A stretch of 37,965 nucleotides of DNA from Terrihalobacillus insolitus (GTDB lineage Bacteria; Bacillota; Bacilli; Bacillales; Amphibacillaceae): contig NZ_JAMQKB010000026.1 of the NCBI RefSeq assembly GCF_028416575.1, forward strand, positions 1 through 37,965. Reading direction: 5' to 3'. Below, one piece after another: positions 27,914-37,899 of this stretch. Position 1 is the first letter of the stretch. Every line of letters begins with the position of its first letter. The position numbers were made by a program, and so were the translations under genes. The notes beneath the pieces are model-generated. The model made no database searches and was not told the origin of the DNA. It worked only from the letters and a program-made list of their open reading frames with translations.

Positions 27914-27967
27914 TAAAAAAGTCTGACTCATAAGGAAATTACTGTTCTCCTTAGGCCGTCAGACTAG
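27914..27967 (-). terminator. Terminator after spo0J
   Basis: Minus-strand AGTCTGAC pairs with GTCAGACT followed by TTTTTT. An inner TAAGGA/TCCTTA helix sits inside the loop. It starts a few bases past the spo0J stop codon. Confidence 0.85.
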
Positions 27968-27977
27968 TTCCCATCAT

Positions 27978-28817
27978 TTAGGATTGAAACAATTCAAGTA
28001 TTCGATCCAAATCTTCATCTGAGAAAAAATCAATTTCTATTTTACCTTTTCTCTTTCCTTTATGGATTTTTACTCCAGTACCAAGTTGATCGCGTAATAA
28101 ACTTTCACGTTCCGCAAGAAAAATATCTTTTTTGGGCTTTTCTTGTTTTTTCTGTGTTGAATTTTCATTTATTTTAATGATAAGCTGTTCGACCTGTCTT
28201 ACATTTAACTCTTCTTTACGAATTTTCTCTACGAGTGGAATTAGTTTATCTTTATCTTTTAATCCTAAAATCGCCCTACCGTGCCCCATCGATAGTTCGC
28301 CGTTATTAATCAATGCACTAACTTGTTCTGGTAAAGTCAGAAGTCGAACAATATTGGCAATATGAGGTCTGCTTTTCCCAAGTCTTTTAGCTAATTCCTC
28401 TTGAGTGATCTTCAATTCCCTCATCAGATTTGAATAAGCATATGCTTCCTCTATTGGGGTTAAGTCCTCTCTCTGAAGGTTTTCCAATAAAGCAAGCTCC
28501 ATCATTTTCTCATCTGTTAATTCTTTTACAACGACAGGTACCTTATCCAAACCAGCCTCTTTTGCGGCTCGAAAGCGTCTTTCGCCAACAACAATTTCAT
28601 AACCCTTAATGCTTTTTCTTACAATAAGAGGTTGTAGGATACCATGTTGAATAATGGATTCTTTTAACTCTTCAATAGCATCTGCATGGAAAGTTTTCCG
28701 TGGTTGGTATGGATTTGGTCGACATTCTTTCGTTGAAATCTCTTGAATTGAATCTTCATCCTTTGATTCCAATTCAGGAAAAAAAGCGTTAATTCCTTTC
28801 CCTAACCCTCTCGCCAT
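27978..28817 (-). CDS. spo0J: ParB-family chromosome partition protein Spo0J
   Basis: CTP-dependent clamp that loads at parS, spreads, recruits SMC and works with Soj, about 279 residues. The N-terminal Soj-stimulating motif MARGLGKGINAFF, the ParB/CTP-binding motif VVGERRFRAAKEA, the ENLQREDLTPIEEA box and the HTH LAKRLGKSRPHIANI are all visible, as is a C-terminal dimerisation domain. I chose the ATG at 28815-28817 with AAGGAAG upstream over a TTG two codons earlier. It overlaps the soj 3' end by 29 bp, so the pair is translationally coupled. Confidence 0.96.
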   Translation of the reverse strand: MARGLGKGINAFFPELESKDEDSIQEISTKECRPNPYQPRKTFHADAIEELKESIIQHGILQPLIVRKSIKGYEIVVGERRFRAAKEAGLDKVPVVVKELTDEKMMELALLENLQREDLTPIEEAYAYSNLMRELKITQEELAKRLGKSRPHIANIVRLLTLPEQVSALINNGELSMGHGRAILGLKDKDKLIPLVEKIRKEELNVRQVEQLIIKINENSTQKKQEKPKKDIFLAERESLLRDQLGTGVKIHKGKRKGKIEIDFFSDEDLDRILELFQS

Positions 28818-29571
28818 TCGCAATCACTTCCTTTGCTAAATCTAAATAAACTTCAGCGCCACGGGATTTTGGATCATAGAGAATGATGGGTTGTCCATGA
28901 CTTGGTGCTTCCCCAAGTCTAATATTCCTCGGAATAATAGATCGGTACACTTTATCTTGAAAATACTTTTTAACCTCTTCGATTACTTGAATTCCTAGAT
29001 TGGTTCGTGCATCCAACATCGTTAATAGAACGCCCTCAATCATTAGATCCTTGTTAAGGTGCTTTTGTACCAAACGAATCGTGTTTAACAGTTGGCTTAA
29101 CCCTTCTAAGGCATAGTACTCACACTGTACCGGGATGAGTACCGAATCTGCTGCAGTTAAAGAATTGATTGTCAACAACCCAAGGGAAGGTGGACAATCA
29201 ATGATGATATATTCATAGTGATCTTTCACTTTTTCTAACGCTTTTTTTAAACGAACTTCTCTTGAAATTGTTGGGACTAATTCTATTTCAGCGCCAGCTA
29301 ATTGAATAGTAGCTGGAATGGCATCCAAATTCTCTACTGGTGTCTTTACACAAACCTTATTTGCATCCAAATCTTCAACTAGTACATTATATATACATTC
29401 ATCCATATCTGCTTTGTTAATTCCAACACCACTAGTTGCATTCCCTTGGGGATCTATGTCAACTAACAAAACTTTATGATTTAAGTATGCAAGACATGCA
29501 CTTAAATTGACTGCTGATGTCGTTTTCCCAACGCCACCCTTCTGATTAGCAATGGCGATTATTTTTCCCAT
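28789..29571 (-). CDS. soj: ParA-family ATPase Soj
   Basis: Deviant-Walker ATPase of 260 residues (KGGVGKTTSAVNLSA, residues 11-25; IDCPPSLGLLT as Walker B region; DPQGNATSGVG). In B. subtilis Soj acts with Spo0J in origin segregation and also controls DnaA: the monomer inhibits it, the ATP dimer activates it. It is first in soj-spo0J. GGTAGGTG precedes the ATG. Confidence 0.97.
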   Translation of the reverse strand: MGKIIAIANQKGGVGKTTSAVNLSACLAYLNHKVLLVDIDPQGNATSGVGINKADMDECIYNVLVEDLDANKVCVKTPVENLDAIPATIQLAGAEIELVPTISREVRLKKALEKVKDHYEYIIIDCPPSLGLLTINSLTAADSVLIPVQCEYYALEGLSQLLNTIRLVQKHLNKDLMIEGVLLTMLDARTNLGIQVIEEVKKYFQDKVYRSIIPRNIRLGEAPSHGQPIILYDPKSRGAEVYLDLAKEVIANGERVRERN

Positions 29572-29945
29572 GGTGTCACCTACCTTACAAACTCTTTACT
29601 TCTTATTCTATCATTTTTTTATGTGATTGGACGATTAATTACAGAATTCGTTTAAAAACTTTCAATATAATAATGTCAGGTTCAAAATAAATATGCTAAA
29701 TTACAGTTTTCTCGTTTAAAGTGAAAAAAAACCATCTTCTTAATAGGCTATTAAAAATTATTGGAGATGAGTGCATTTCCTGTTATGCCTAATTATAAAA
29801 GATGGGTATCGTAGGTATCGTATTTTTTGAAGTTAAGAAAGTATAAATTGTTTCTTATTTTTAAAAATAAATGGTTTTTAAGTCAGCTCTGTGGCAGTTC
29901 GGTTGTACCATCGCATTAAAAGTATCGGCAATCTCCGAGTATTTT
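29572..29945. other. 374-bp gap between soj and noc
   Basis: This AT-rich stretch must hold the soj promoter. A TTGAAA and TGTAAT pair 16 bp apart (minus strand, about 29660-29630) is the best candidate, but it is weak. A short hairpin near 29920-29945 could weakly terminate noc. I see no gene or repeat. Confidence 0.5.
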
Positions 29946-30818
29946 TTATTTATTTTTCGGAATTTTAATAGTAATTTGATAGTATTCCTCGTGATCCTGT
30001 TCATCCGTTTCCAAATTAATTCCTGTATCAGAGACCATATTTAAGGACTGTCTTATTGTATTCATTGCTATTCGCATATCTTTATTAAAACCTTTTAATG
30101 TAGGTTTTTTCTTTTTTGGTTTATTTTCGTAAAGTTTAGCAATCCGTTCTTCCGTTTGCTTTACATTTAAATCCTTTTCCAATATTTCAGTTAATATTTT
30201 TTGTTGGGCTTCTGGATCCTTTAATATAATTAAAGCTCTAGCATGCCGTTCTGTAATTTTTTTATCCAATAGTGCATTTTGTACCGACTCAGGCAACTTT
30301 AACAATCGCATTTTGTTTGCAATGGTTGACTGACTTTTCCCTAGTCGTTGAGCTAATGCTTCTTGTGTTAAATTGTGAATTTCAAGTAATCGTCCATATG
30401 CCATTGCTTCTTCTATTACCGTTAATTCTTCCCTTTGCAGATTTTCAATTAGTGCTACGGACGCTGTTTCCGTATCAGACATATTCCGTATGATGGCAGG
30501 AATGTTCTCCCATTGAAGCGCCTGTACTGCACGCCATCTTCTTTCACCTGCTATTAGCTCAAATTTACCCTGCTCATATTTTCTTACTACAATTGGCTGA
30601 ATCATACCATGTGTACGTATCGTTTGAGCTAATTCCGCAATCTTGTCTTCACTAAAAATAGATCTGGGCTGAAACCGATTTGGTTCAATTTTTTCTACAG
30701 GGATTTGAATAACCTCATCTGAATGAAAATCATCTTGAACCTCATTTTTAATGGCATCTTTTATATCTTGATCTGCTTTATCCCCGTTCCCAAATATTCG
30801 ACCAAAAGGGTGTAACAT
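29946..30818 (-). CDS. noc: Nucleoid occlusion protein Noc
   Basis: ParB paralogue of about 290 residues that binds its own DNA sites and the membrane and keeps the division machinery off the chromosome. The N-terminal [10 protein letters not shown] resembles the amphipathic membrane-binding helix of B. subtilis Noc (MKHSFSRFFG). The CTP motif is [12 protein letters not shown], the box is [14 protein letters not shown], and the HTH is [20 protein letters not shown] chose the ATG at 30816-30818 with GAGGTGG upstream; an upstream TTG/ATG reading would add 8 residues of no family match. Its position next to rsmG separates it from spo0J. Confidence 0.95.
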   Translation of the reverse strand: MLHPFGRIFGNGDKADQDIKDAIKNEVQDDFHSDEVIQIPVEKIEPNRFQPRSIFSEDKIAELAQTIRTHGMIQPIVVRKYEQGKFELIAGERRWRAVQALQWENIPAIIRNMSDTETASVALIENLQREELTVIEEAMAYGRLLEIHNLTQEALAQRLGKSQSTIANKMRLLKLPESVQNALLDKKITERHARALIILKDPEAQQKILTEILEKDLNVKQTEERIAKLYENKPKKKKPTLKGFNKDMRIAMNTIRQSLNMVSDTGINLETDEQDHEEYYQITIKIPKNK

Positions 30819-30876
30819 CAACAACACCACCTCAATTAACAATGCTTAAGTACTATGTAACTAGGTAAGATAACAT

Positions 30877-30892
30877 TGTTTCACGTGAAACA
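30877..30892. promoter_or_regulatory. parS site, perfect consensus
   Basis: TGTTTCACGTGAAACA matches the B. subtilis parS consensus exactly. The symmetry extends to 26 bp (30872-30897). It lies 59 bp upstream of the noc start codon, in its promoter region. Confidence 0.93.
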
Positions 30893-30920
30893 ATGTTTTT
30901 TATAATACTTACTAAATCTA

Positions 30921-30945
30921 AAAAAATTGCATCTTCATATGATGC
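30921..30945 (-). terminator. Possible terminator after rsmG
   Basis: Minus-strand GCATC-ATATGAA-GATGC is followed by AATTTTTT. It lies about 120 bp past the rsmG stop codon. The stem is only 5 bp. Confidence 0.4.
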
Positions 30946-31000
30946 TTTTTAAGTTTATAAAACTATTTTACCATAAGTCTAGTAGGAAAAGTATGGGTAT

Positions 31001-31028
31001 GCTCTATTAAATATATATTTAATAGAGC
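31001..31028. repeat. Perfect 28-bp palindrome after rsmG
   Basis: GCTCTATTAAATAT is followed directly by its exact reverse complement, with no loop. It lies 35 bp past the rsmG stop codon and has no following T run, so it is not a classical terminator. Confidence 0.6.
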
Positions 31029-31062
31029 CATTCAAATGTAACGTATTAAATGAAGTAAATGG

Positions 31063-31785
31063 TTATTCCAATGGACTTTTATTAGGAACACCAGGGTTAC
31101 GTGGGTATTTCTTTGGAGTTTTTTTTATTTTGTCGATCAGTGCAATATTTCTTTCACCATTTCCATCAGGTAATTGGAAAGTTACCACATTATTCACTTC
31201 GCCACCTAAAGTGTTAATTGCAACTGTTGCATCATTTAATTCTTCTTGTACACCAGGACCTTTCATTGCGATAAATGTTCCTCCTACTCTACATAGAGGA
31301 AGACACAATTCGCTTAACACGGACATTCTTGCTACAGCACGCGCTGTCACTACATCATACGCTTCTCTGAACTTTGCATTATTACCAAATGTTTCGGCTC
31401 GATCATGATAAAATTCAACATTGTCTAAACCAAGCGTCTCGGCTAGCTCATGTAAAAAAGTAATACGCTTTTTTAATGAATCTACAATAGTTATCTTTAG
31501 ATTTGGAAAAACAATTTTTAGTGGGATACTGGGAAAGCCTGCACCTGCTCCAACATCACAAAGACGGACAGGAGTATCCACATGAAAATTATAATAAAAT
31601 GATGCAGATAAGGAATCAAAAAAATGTTTTACGTACACATGTTCTTTCTCTGTAATAGCAGTCAAATTCATCTTTTCATTCCATTCAATAAGCGTACGAA
31701 AATATAATGCAAACTGCTCTTGCTGTTTTTGATTGATACTTATCCCATGTTGTTCTATACGTTCAACAAAAGTTTGTGTATTCAT
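31063..31785 (-). CDS. rsmG: 16S rRNA (guanine-N7) methyltransferase RsmG (GidB)
   Basis: SAM-dependent enzyme methylating N7 of G527 of 16S rRNA, 240 residues. The SAM motif is [17 protein letters not shown], with acidic VDSLKKR and the family motif [12 protein letters not shown]. Loss of this enzyme gives low-level streptomycin resistance in many bacteria. It follows mnmG with a 216-bp gap. GGAAAGG lies upstream of the ATG. Confidence 0.97.
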   Translation of the reverse strand: MNTQTFVERIEQHGISINQKQQEQFALYFRTLIEWNEKMNLTAITEKEHVYVKHFFDSLSASFYYNFHVDTPVRLCDVGAGAGFPSIPLKIVFPNLKITIVDSLKKRITFLHELAETLGLDNVEFYHDRAETFGNNAKFREAYDVVTARAVARMSVLSELCLPLCRVGGTFIAMKGPGVQEELNDATVAINTLGGEVNNVVTFQLPDGNGERNIALIDKIKKTPKKYPRNPGVPNKSPLE

Positions 31786-31935
31786 TCATCTAACCTTTCC
31801 TTATTCGAATTATAAAACATAGTTTGTCCAATGACATATAACATATAAAAACACACACATTTTCCAAATAGGAAAGGTTATGTTTTTTCTTATATTTAAA
31901 TATTACAACATTTTTTCTTAGTTAATAAGGATATA

Positions 31936-31971
31936 AAGCACTTCCCCCTATCCCATCACAAGGAGAAGTGC
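31936..31971 (-). terminator. Possible terminator after mnmG
   Basis: AGCACTTC pairs with GAAGTGCT around a 20-base loop that can pair further. The minus-strand 3' side has only TTTATAT, so termination would be weak. Confidence 0.4.
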
Positions 31972-32001
31972 TAATGCATTATTCAAATTCGTTTTATTTC
32001 C

Positions 32002-33891
32002 TTACTCATTAGAAACGCGGGCTATTTTTCCTTGTTCAATATATACAAGTAGGATCGACACATCTGATGGATTCACTCCAGAAATACGTGAAGCTTGACC
32101 GACCGATAATGGACGTACTTTTTTAAGTTTATCTCTTGCTTCTGTTGCAATCCCGCTTATATCATCGTAATCTAGGTTTTCTGGGATTTTTTTGTCTTCC
32201 ATTTTTTTCATCCGTTCCACCTGTTGATTGGATTTATCGATATATCCTTGATATTTCGTTTGGATTTCAACTTGTTCTTTTACATCATCAGGCAAATGTA
32301 ATTCAGCAGGCGTAACCGTTGCTATCATTTCATAATTGATTTCTGGACGTTTTAATAAGTCAGATGCTTTAACTGCTTCTTTTAGTGCCGTACCACCTGT
32401 ATGATCCATTATTCGTTGAATATCTTCTGACGGTTTTAATATAATTCGTTCAAGGCGTTTTCTTTCTTCCTCTATTAATCGTTTCTTTTCTAAAAACTTT
32501 TGATATCGATCTTCTTTAATTGTGCCTAACTGATAACCTATCTCCGTTAATCGAAGGTCGGCATTATCGTGTCTTAACAATAATCGATACTCCGCTCGCG
32601 ATGTAAGCAGTCGGTAAGGTTCATTTGTTCCTTTTGTAATCAAGTCGTCAATTAACACACCAATATATGCCTGCGCTCGATTTAAAATCAATGGTTCCGT
32701 TTGAAGGGCTTTTGCTGCAGCATTAATTCCAGCCATTAAACCTTGACCAGCTGCTTCCTCATAACCAGATGTACCATTAATCTGTCCTGCAGTAAACAAA
32801 CCAGGAATTTTTTTAACTTCTAATGTTGGCCATAGTTGAGTTGGGACAACAGCATCATATTCAATCGCATAACCAGCTCTCATTATTTCTGCCTTCTCTA
32901 GACCTGGAATCGTTTGAAGCATATCTCTTTGAACGTATTCAGGTAAAGACGTTGAAAGTCCTTGGACATAAACCTCCTCTGTATTTCTACCCTCAGGCTC
33001 TAAAAAGATTTGATGACGAGGTTTATCATGAAAACGAACTACTTTATCCTCAATTGATGGACAATACCGTGGACCCGTTCCTTTAATCATACCGGAGTAC
33101 ATTGCGGATAAACTTAGATTCTCATCAATAATTTTATGAGTGAATTCATTCGTATAAGTTAACCAACATGGAATTTGATCGGTTATAAATTCCGTTGTCT
33201 CATAAGAAAAGGCCCGTGGTTCCTCATCTCCTGGCTGTATCTCTGTTTTAGAGTAATCAATGGTATGACTGTTTACTCTTGGTGGTGTTCCTGTTTTAAA
33301 ACGAACCATTTCAATTCCAAGCTCATCTAAATGTTTCGAAAGAGCGACAGAAGCACGTTGGTTATTAGGCCCACTTTCATATGCAAGATCTCCGATTATT
33401 ACTTTTCCACGCATAAAGGTACCTGTTGTGATCACAATTGATTTTGCATAATAAACTGCTTTTGTTTCTGTTATAACACCTTTACATACACCGTCTTCTA
33501 TTAATAGCTTTTCCACCATACCTTGTCTTAGTGTAAGGTTTTCTTCATTTTCTAATATTTGTTTCATCTCTTGAATATACAATGGTTTATCTGCCTGTGC
33601 ACGTAATGCTCTTACAGCAGGGCCCTTTCCCGTGTTTAGTAATCTCATTTGAATATAGGTTTTATCAATTACTTTACCCATTACACCACCAAGCGCATCT
33701 ATTTCACGAACAACAACACCCTTAGCAGGCCCACCAATGGAAGGGTTACATGGCATAAAGGCAACCATATCTAAATTTAAAGTTAACATCAATGTTTTAG
33801 CACCACGTTTAGCGGAAGCAACAGCAGCCTCACAGCCCGCATGACCTGCCCCAATAACGATAACATCATAATGACCAGCGTTATAAGTCAT
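32002..33891 (-). CDS. mnmG: tRNA uridine-5-carboxymethylaminomethyl enzyme MnmG (GidA)
   Basis: FAD- and NADH-dependent partner of MnmE that makes cmnm5U at the tRNA wobble position, about 629 residues. The FAD motif is [14 protein letters not shown] at the N-terminus. Family signatures [15 protein letters not shown] and [20 protein letters not shown] are present, with a C-terminal helical domain that binds MnmE. The ATG at 33889-33891 is favoured: AAAGGAG is 8 bases away, against 2 for the ATG two codons earlier. It is 47 bp downstream of mnmE, in one operon. Confidence 0.97.
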   Translation of the reverse strand: MTYNAGHYDVIVIGAGHAGCEAAVASAKRGAKTLMLTLNLDMVAFMPCNPSIGGPAKGVVVREIDALGGVMGKVIDKTYIQMRLLNTGKGPAVRALRAQADKPLYIQEMKQILENEENLTLRQGMVEKLLIEDGVCKGVITETKAVYYAKSIVITTGTFMRGKVIIGDLAYESGPNNQRASVALSKHLDELGIEMVRFKTGTPPRVNSHTIDYSKTEIQPGDEEPRAFSYETTEFITDQIPCWLTYTNEFTHKIIDENLSLSAMYSGMIKGTGPRYCPSIEDKVVRFHDKPRHQIFLEPEGRNTEEVYVQGLSTSLPEYVQRDMLQTIPGLEKAEIMRAGYAIEYDAVVPTQLWPTLEVKKIPGLFTAGQINGTSGYEEAAGQGLMAGINAAAKALQTEPLILNRAQAYIGVLIDDLITKGTNEPYRLLTSRAEYRLLLRHDNADLRLTEIGYQLGTIKEDRYQKFLEKKRLIEEERKRLERIILKPSEDIQRIMDHTGGTALKEAVKASDLLKRPEINYEMIATVTPAELHLPDDVKEQVEIQTKYQGYIDKSNQQVERMKKMEDKKIPENLDYDDISGIATEARDKLKKVRPLSVGQASRISGVNPSDVSILLVYIEQGKIARVSNE

Positions 33892-33938
33892 TTTCATTTC
33901 TCCTTTGTACAGGCACTATAAAATAAATAAATTGCCCC

Positions 33939-35315
33939 TTATTTTCCTAAACAAAATTGTGAAAAAAGTTGATCAATCAAACTTTCATGAACTGTATCCC
34001 CTATGATTTCTCCAAGTAGTTCCCAAGTACGTGTAACATCAATTTGTACCAAGTCTATTGGCATTCCAGCTTCCATCCCATCCATGGCATCCTTCAATGA
34101 ACTCAAAGCTTGTTTGAGTAATTGAATATGACGAACATTTGATACATAAGTTAAATCACCCGTTTCTATTTCCCCTTCAAAAAAAGTATCAGAAATAGCA
34201 CGCTCTAATTGATCTATTCCTTTCTCTTCAATTAATGTCGTTTCAACAATTGGAAAACCAGAAGCAATCTTCTTTACTCTTTCCATATCTATTTTTTTCG
34301 GTAAATCCGTTTTATTCAAAATTATAATTACTTGTAGTCCTTCGATCGCTTTAAATAAATTTTCATCTTCATTCGTGAGTTCATCGGCATAATTTAACAC
34401 CATTAGAATAAGGTCAGATTCTTTTAACACCTGTCTAGATCTTTCTACCCCAATTTTTTCTACGATATCTTCCGTTTCCCTAATGCCAGCTGTATCTACC
34501 AACCGCAAAGGAATGCCTCTTACATTTACATACTCTTCAATCACATCCCTTGTCGTCCCAGGGATCTCTGTAACAATTGCTTTATTCTCATGAACAAGTG
34601 CGTTCATAAGTGAAGACTTTCCAACATTTGGACGTCCAATAATAGCTGTAGCCAATCCTTCACGCAAAATTTTTCCTTGTTTAGCCAACTGTAATAGCCT
34701 TTCTATTTCAGCATACACGATTTTTGTTTTCTCGATCATTATTTCATGCGACATTTGTTCCACATCATCATATTCTGGATAATCAATATTAACCTCAACA
34801 TGTGCAACTGTTTCAAGTAGCTCTTGCCTTAATTTTTGAATAAGCTTAGATAATTTACCATCCATTTGCTTTAACGCCACATTCATAGCTCGATCTGTTT
34901 TTGCTCGAATTAAATCCATTACAGCCTCTGCCTGAGACAGATCAATTCTTCCGTTTAGAAAAGCGCGTTTTGTAAATTCTCCTGGTTCCGCCAGCCTTGC
35001 ACCTTGAGATAAGACAATTTCTAATACACGATTTACAGATACCAAACCACCATGGCAGTTAATTTCTACTACATCTTCTCTAGTAAATGTTTTAGGACCC
35101 TTCATTACAGATACCATTACTTCCTCTGCAACCTCATTTGTACTCGGGTCTATCATTTTCCCATATTGAATCGTATGGGAAGCGACACTGGATAAATTTT
35201 TTCCTTTAAAGACAGTGTTTGAAATCGCAATTGCTTCTGGTCCACTTAAACGTACAATTGCGATTGCTCCCTCTCCAATCGGCGTTGATATTGCTGTTAT
35301 TGTATCTGTCTCCAA
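33939..35315 (-). CDS. mnmE: tRNA modification GTPase MnmE (TrmE/ThdF)
   Basis: GTPase partner of MnmG in wobble-uridine modification, 458 residues. It has an N-terminal tetrahydrofolate-binding domain (about 1-118, [11 protein letters not shown]), helical domain and inserted G domain: G1 [14 protein letters not shown] (about 227-240), [16 protein letters not shown], and NKTD. The C-terminal FCLGK supplies the conserved Cys. The start is TTG with GGAGGTG 7-9 bases upstream; an in-frame TGA just before it excludes a longer start. Confidence 0.97.
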   Translation of the reverse strand: METDTITAISTPIGEGAIAIVRLSGPEAIAISNTVFKGKNLSSVASHTIQYGKMIDPSTNEVAEEVMVSVMKGPKTFTREDVVEINCHGGLVSVNRVLEIVLSQGARLAEPGEFTKRAFLNGRIDLSQAEAVMDLIRAKTDRAMNVALKQMDGKLSKLIQKLRQELLETVAHVEVNIDYPEYDDVEQMSHEIMIEKTKIVYAEIERLLQLAKQGKILREGLATAIIGRPNVGKSSLMNALVHENKAIVTEIPGTTRDVIEEYVNVRGIPLRLVDTAGIRETEDIVEKIGVERSRQVLKESDLILMVLNYADELTNEDENLFKAIEGLQVIIILNKTDLPKKIDMERVKKIASGFPIVETTLIEEKGIDQLERAISDTFFEGEIETGDLTYVSNVRHIQLLKQALSSLKDAMDGMEAGMPIDLVQIDVTRTWELLGEIIGDTVHESLIDQLFSQFCLGK

Positions 35316-35367
35316 TTTCCATCACCTCCATTATAAAAAAATCATTTATTTAAAATCAATTTTCATC

Positions 35368-35492
35368 TTATCCACATGTGATTAACTTATTACAATCACT
35401 AACATATTAGATTATCATACATTCATAAAAAAGAAAAATATCCACATGTTTATACATTTCTTTTTCTGTTTTATTTATCCACATGTGAATAA
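35368..35492. promoter_or_regulatory. DnaA-box cluster between jag and mnmE
   Basis: There are three perfect DnaA boxes: TTATCCACA at 35368-35376 and 35475-35483, and TGTGAATAA (TTATTCACA reversed) at 35484-35492, which directly abuts the second. Two near-matches also occur: TGTGATTAA at 35377-35385, abutting the first, and ATATCCACA at 35438-35446. The cluster fills much of the 335-bp gap upstream of mnmE. It lies about 2.4 kb from the oriC-side box. Confidence 0.8.
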
Positions 35493-35525
35493 CTAAACAG
35501 TTTTCCTAGATTTTAAAAAACAATA

Positions 35526-35563
35526 AAAAAAGGATACAAATCGTTGAGCAATTTGTATCCTTG
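35526..35563 (-). terminator. Terminator after jag
   Basis: AAGGATACAAAT pairs with ATTTGTATCCTT around a small loop. The minus strand continues TTTTTTT. It ends the rpmH-rnpA-yidC-jag transcript and separates it from mnmE. Confidence 0.88.
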
Positions 35564-35650
35564 TTCGTATGCTATTCTTTATTTACCCACGATAACTGAA
35601 CGCATGAGAGTACATCTGAAGCTTTCAATAAGTTTTTTTATCAATATTAT

Positions 35651-36265
35651 TTATGGCTTAATTACGACATGTCGGTTCGGATCAATGCCATCAGAATAGG
35701 TTTCAACCCGATTATTATCTTGCAATGCAGTATGAATGATTTTTCTTTCAAAAGATGGCATTGGTTCGAGCGAAACTTCTCGCCTTGTTCTTATTGCTTT
35801 TTCTGCTAATCTTTCTGCTAATGAATAAAGCGTTTCTTTTCTACGTTTTCTATACCCTTCTGCATCAAGAACTACCGTATAAAAGTGATCTTTCTTTTTG
35901 TTAACGACTAAATGCAATAAATATTGGAGTGCATTTAATGTTTGGCCTCTTTTACCAATTAAAATAGCAATTTTTTCTCCAACTAATTCAAAAACAATCT
36001 CTTGATTATGCACGGTCGTTTTAATTTCTACTTCAACACCCATTTTTGTGGTAACATTTTTTAAGTATGCTTCCGCTTGCTGAATCGGATTCATATTTTT
36101 TGTTACTTTTACAATCGCTTGCTTTGAGCCAAATACACCGAACAATCCTTTTTTTCCTTCATCAATTACATCAACCGTAACCTGGTCCTTTGTTGTGTTT
36201 AACTGCCTTAATGCTGATTGGACCGCTTCCTCAATCGTTTGTCCACTAGCAGTTATTTGTCTCAC
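35651..36265 (-). CDS. khpB: RNA-binding protein KhpB (Jag/EloR)
   Basis: Single-stranded RNA-binding protein of 204 residues. It has an N-terminal Jag_N domain (about 1-50, [12 protein letters not shown]), a KH domain (about 75-150, [15 protein letters not shown]) and an R3H domain (about 145-204, [16 protein letters not shown]). In other Firmicutes it partners with KhpA and affects cell elongation. The GTG start overlaps the TGA of yidC (GTGA), so the two are translationally coupled, as in the spoIIIJ-jag operon of B. subtilis. Confidence 0.95.
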   Translation of the reverse strand: MRQITASGQTIEEAVQSALRQLNTTKDQVTVDVIDEGKKGLFGVFGSKQAIVKVTKNMNPIQQAEAYLKNVTTKMGVEVEIKTTVHNQEIVFELVGEKIAILIGKRGQTLNALQYLLHLVVNKKKDHFYTVVLDAEGYRKRRKETLYSLAERLAEKAIRTRREVSLEPMPSFERKIIHTALQDNNRVETYSDGIDPNRHVVIKP

Positions 36266-37026
36266 TTTTTACTTCCTCCCGTTTGCGTATCTTTCATCAT
36301 TGGTTTTCTAATAAAAATCGTTTGTGCAACCATAAAGATATTACCTACGACCCAATACAATGCAAGTGCTGATGGGAAGAAGAATGCAAATACCCCGATC
36401 ATTACTGGCATTAAGTAAAGCATCATTTTCATCTGTGGGTTTTGATTAGCAGGACTACCAGCCATCATTAATTTTTGTTGATAGAAAGTTGCAACCGCTG
36501 CAATAATTGGCAAAATGTAATCTGGTTGTCCAAGCTGGAACCATAAAAAACTATGTGATTTAATTTCCTCGGTACGCATAATCGCCTGATAAAATCCTAT
36601 CAATATTGGCATTTGTATTAAAATAGGAAAACATCCTGCTAAAGGATTTACACCATTCTTTTGAAACAAACTCATTGTTTCTTGTTGTAGCTTTTGTTGT
36701 GTTTTAGAATCTTTAGAACTATACTTTTGACGTAATTCTTGAAGCTGTGGTTGAATATCTTGCATTGCCTTTGAACTTTTTAACTGTTTAATATTCAACG
36801 GAAGTAAAACAGTACGAATAACAATTGTTACAATTACGATAGACAATCCATAGTTTCCATTAAATAATTCAGCAAAATATGTAATTAACCATGACAGAGG
36901 ATAAACAAAATACTGATTCCAAAACCCCGTACTTTCGGGTGTTATTGGCTGATTAACTTGGTTACATCCAGAAAGTAAAACGATCACACCTATTAAGGCC
37001 GCAAATAATAAGACCTTTTTACGCAA
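36262..37026 (-). CDS. spoIIIJ: Membrane protein insertase YidC (SpoIIIJ/OxaA)
   Basis: Inserts proteins into the membrane with or without Sec. In B. subtilis SpoIIIJ is also needed for forespore sigma-G activation. I chose the TTG at 37024-37026 (254 residues) because AGGAGG lies 8 bases upstream and it gives a lipoprotein signal peptide [20 protein letters not shown] with the lipobox cysteine at 22. Longer readings up to 37110 have no RBS. Five membrane segments follow; the conserved hydrophilic-groove Arg is likely the one in [20 protein letters not shown]. Confidence 0.95.
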   Translation of the reverse strand: MRKKVLLFAALIGVIVLLSGCNQVNQPITPESTGFWNQYFVYPLSWLITYFAELFNGNYGLSIVIVTIVIRTVLLPLNIKQLKSSKAMQDIQPQLQELRQKYSSKDSKTQQKLQQETMSLFQKNGVNPLAGCFPILIQMPILIGFYQAIMRTEEIKSHSFLWFQLGQPDYILPIIAAVATFYQQKLMMAGSPANQNPQMKMMLYLMPVMIGVFAFFFPSALALYWVVGNIFMVAQTIFIRKPMMKDTQTGGSKK

Positions 37027-37138
37027 TTTTCTTCCTCCTAACTCAAATCTGCTCTTCATTAATGTTATTCTACCATTAAATTCATGATTGATTCTAGCTA
37101 TTCTGATCACATCTAGACAATATTATTTCACTTACTTA

Positions 37139-37483
37139 TTATTTTTTTGATAACAAATTTGATTTATATAAAACGTGTTGCAGGCTTTTCTTGATCTGAA
37201 AAAAATTCATATCTCCCGTTGGCTGTCTAGCAATAATAATAAAATCATATTCATTCAAAATATTATCTTCTAATTCAAGAAATGCTTGCTTCATATATCG
37301 TTTAATTCGATTTCTCGTCACTGCTTTTCCAATTTTTTTGCTAACTGATAAACCGATGCGGAAATGATCTTGATCTTTCTTTTTCAAAAAATAAAGTACC
37401 AACTGGCGATTTGCAAAAGATTGTCCTTTTTTAAACACCAGCTGAAACTCTTCATTCTTTTTTAAACGGTATGCCTTTTTCAT
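37139..37483 (-). CDS. rnpA: Ribonuclease P protein component
   Basis: Basic protein cofactor of RNase P, which matures the 5' ends of tRNAs. The RNR signature is [17 protein letters not shown], preceded by [11 protein letters not shown]. The start ATG at 37481-37483 has GGGGGGAG 8 bases upstream and gives 114 residues starting [17 protein letters not shown] ten codons earlier is less likely. It is 113 bp downstream of rpmH. Confidence 0.97.
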   Translation of the reverse strand: MKKAYRLKKNEEFQLVFKKGQSFANRQLVLYFLKKKDQDHFRIGLSVSKKIGKAVTRNRIKRYMKQAFLELEDNILNEYDFIIIARQPTGDMNFFQIKKSLQHVLYKSNLLSKK

Positions 37484-37569
37484 GGGATTACTCCCCCCAG
37501 CACTTTTTTTCACTTAAGAAAGTAAAAATTATCATCAAACATATATGCTTCAACAGATCTTTAAAAGTG

Positions 37570-37596
37570 GAAAAGACCACTGATTTCTTCAGTGGC

Positions 37597-37597
<1 letters not shown>
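37570..37597 (-). terminator. Terminator or attenuator after rpmH
   Basis: Minus-strand GCCACTGA-AGAAA-TCAGTGGT is followed by CTTTTCC. The hairpin starts right at the rpmH TAG. Its T run is short, so it may only reduce readthrough into rnpA. Confidence 0.6.
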
Positions 37598-37731
<134 letters not shown>

Positions 37732-37791
37732 CTATCATACACCTCCCTAAGGAAATTAAAAATTACCTTCTATTCATAGACAATACAATTT

Positions 37792-37821
37792 ATTATACGT
37801 AAATTAACTTTCCTCTGTCAA
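37792..37821 (-). promoter_or_regulatory. Sigma-A promoter of rpmH
   Basis: TTGACA (37821-37816) and TATAAT (37797-37792) are both perfect consensus hexamers, 18 bp apart. They lie 61 bp upstream of the rpmH ATG. Confidence 0.85.
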
Positions 37822-37890
37822 CTTCTTGTTTGGTTTTTCAGCTCTGAAGAGTAAATTTATCTTTAAAGTTGTTTAATATCGAAAAACCAC

Positions 37891-37899
37891 TTATCCACA
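37891..37899 (+). promoter_or_regulatory. DnaA box in the oriC-proximal rpmH-dnaA gap
   Basis: TTATCCACA matches the DnaA-box consensus exactly. Its position upstream of rpmH on the dnaA side is where the B. subtilis origin boxes begin. The origin's main cluster and dnaA lie past the window's right edge. Confidence 0.8.
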
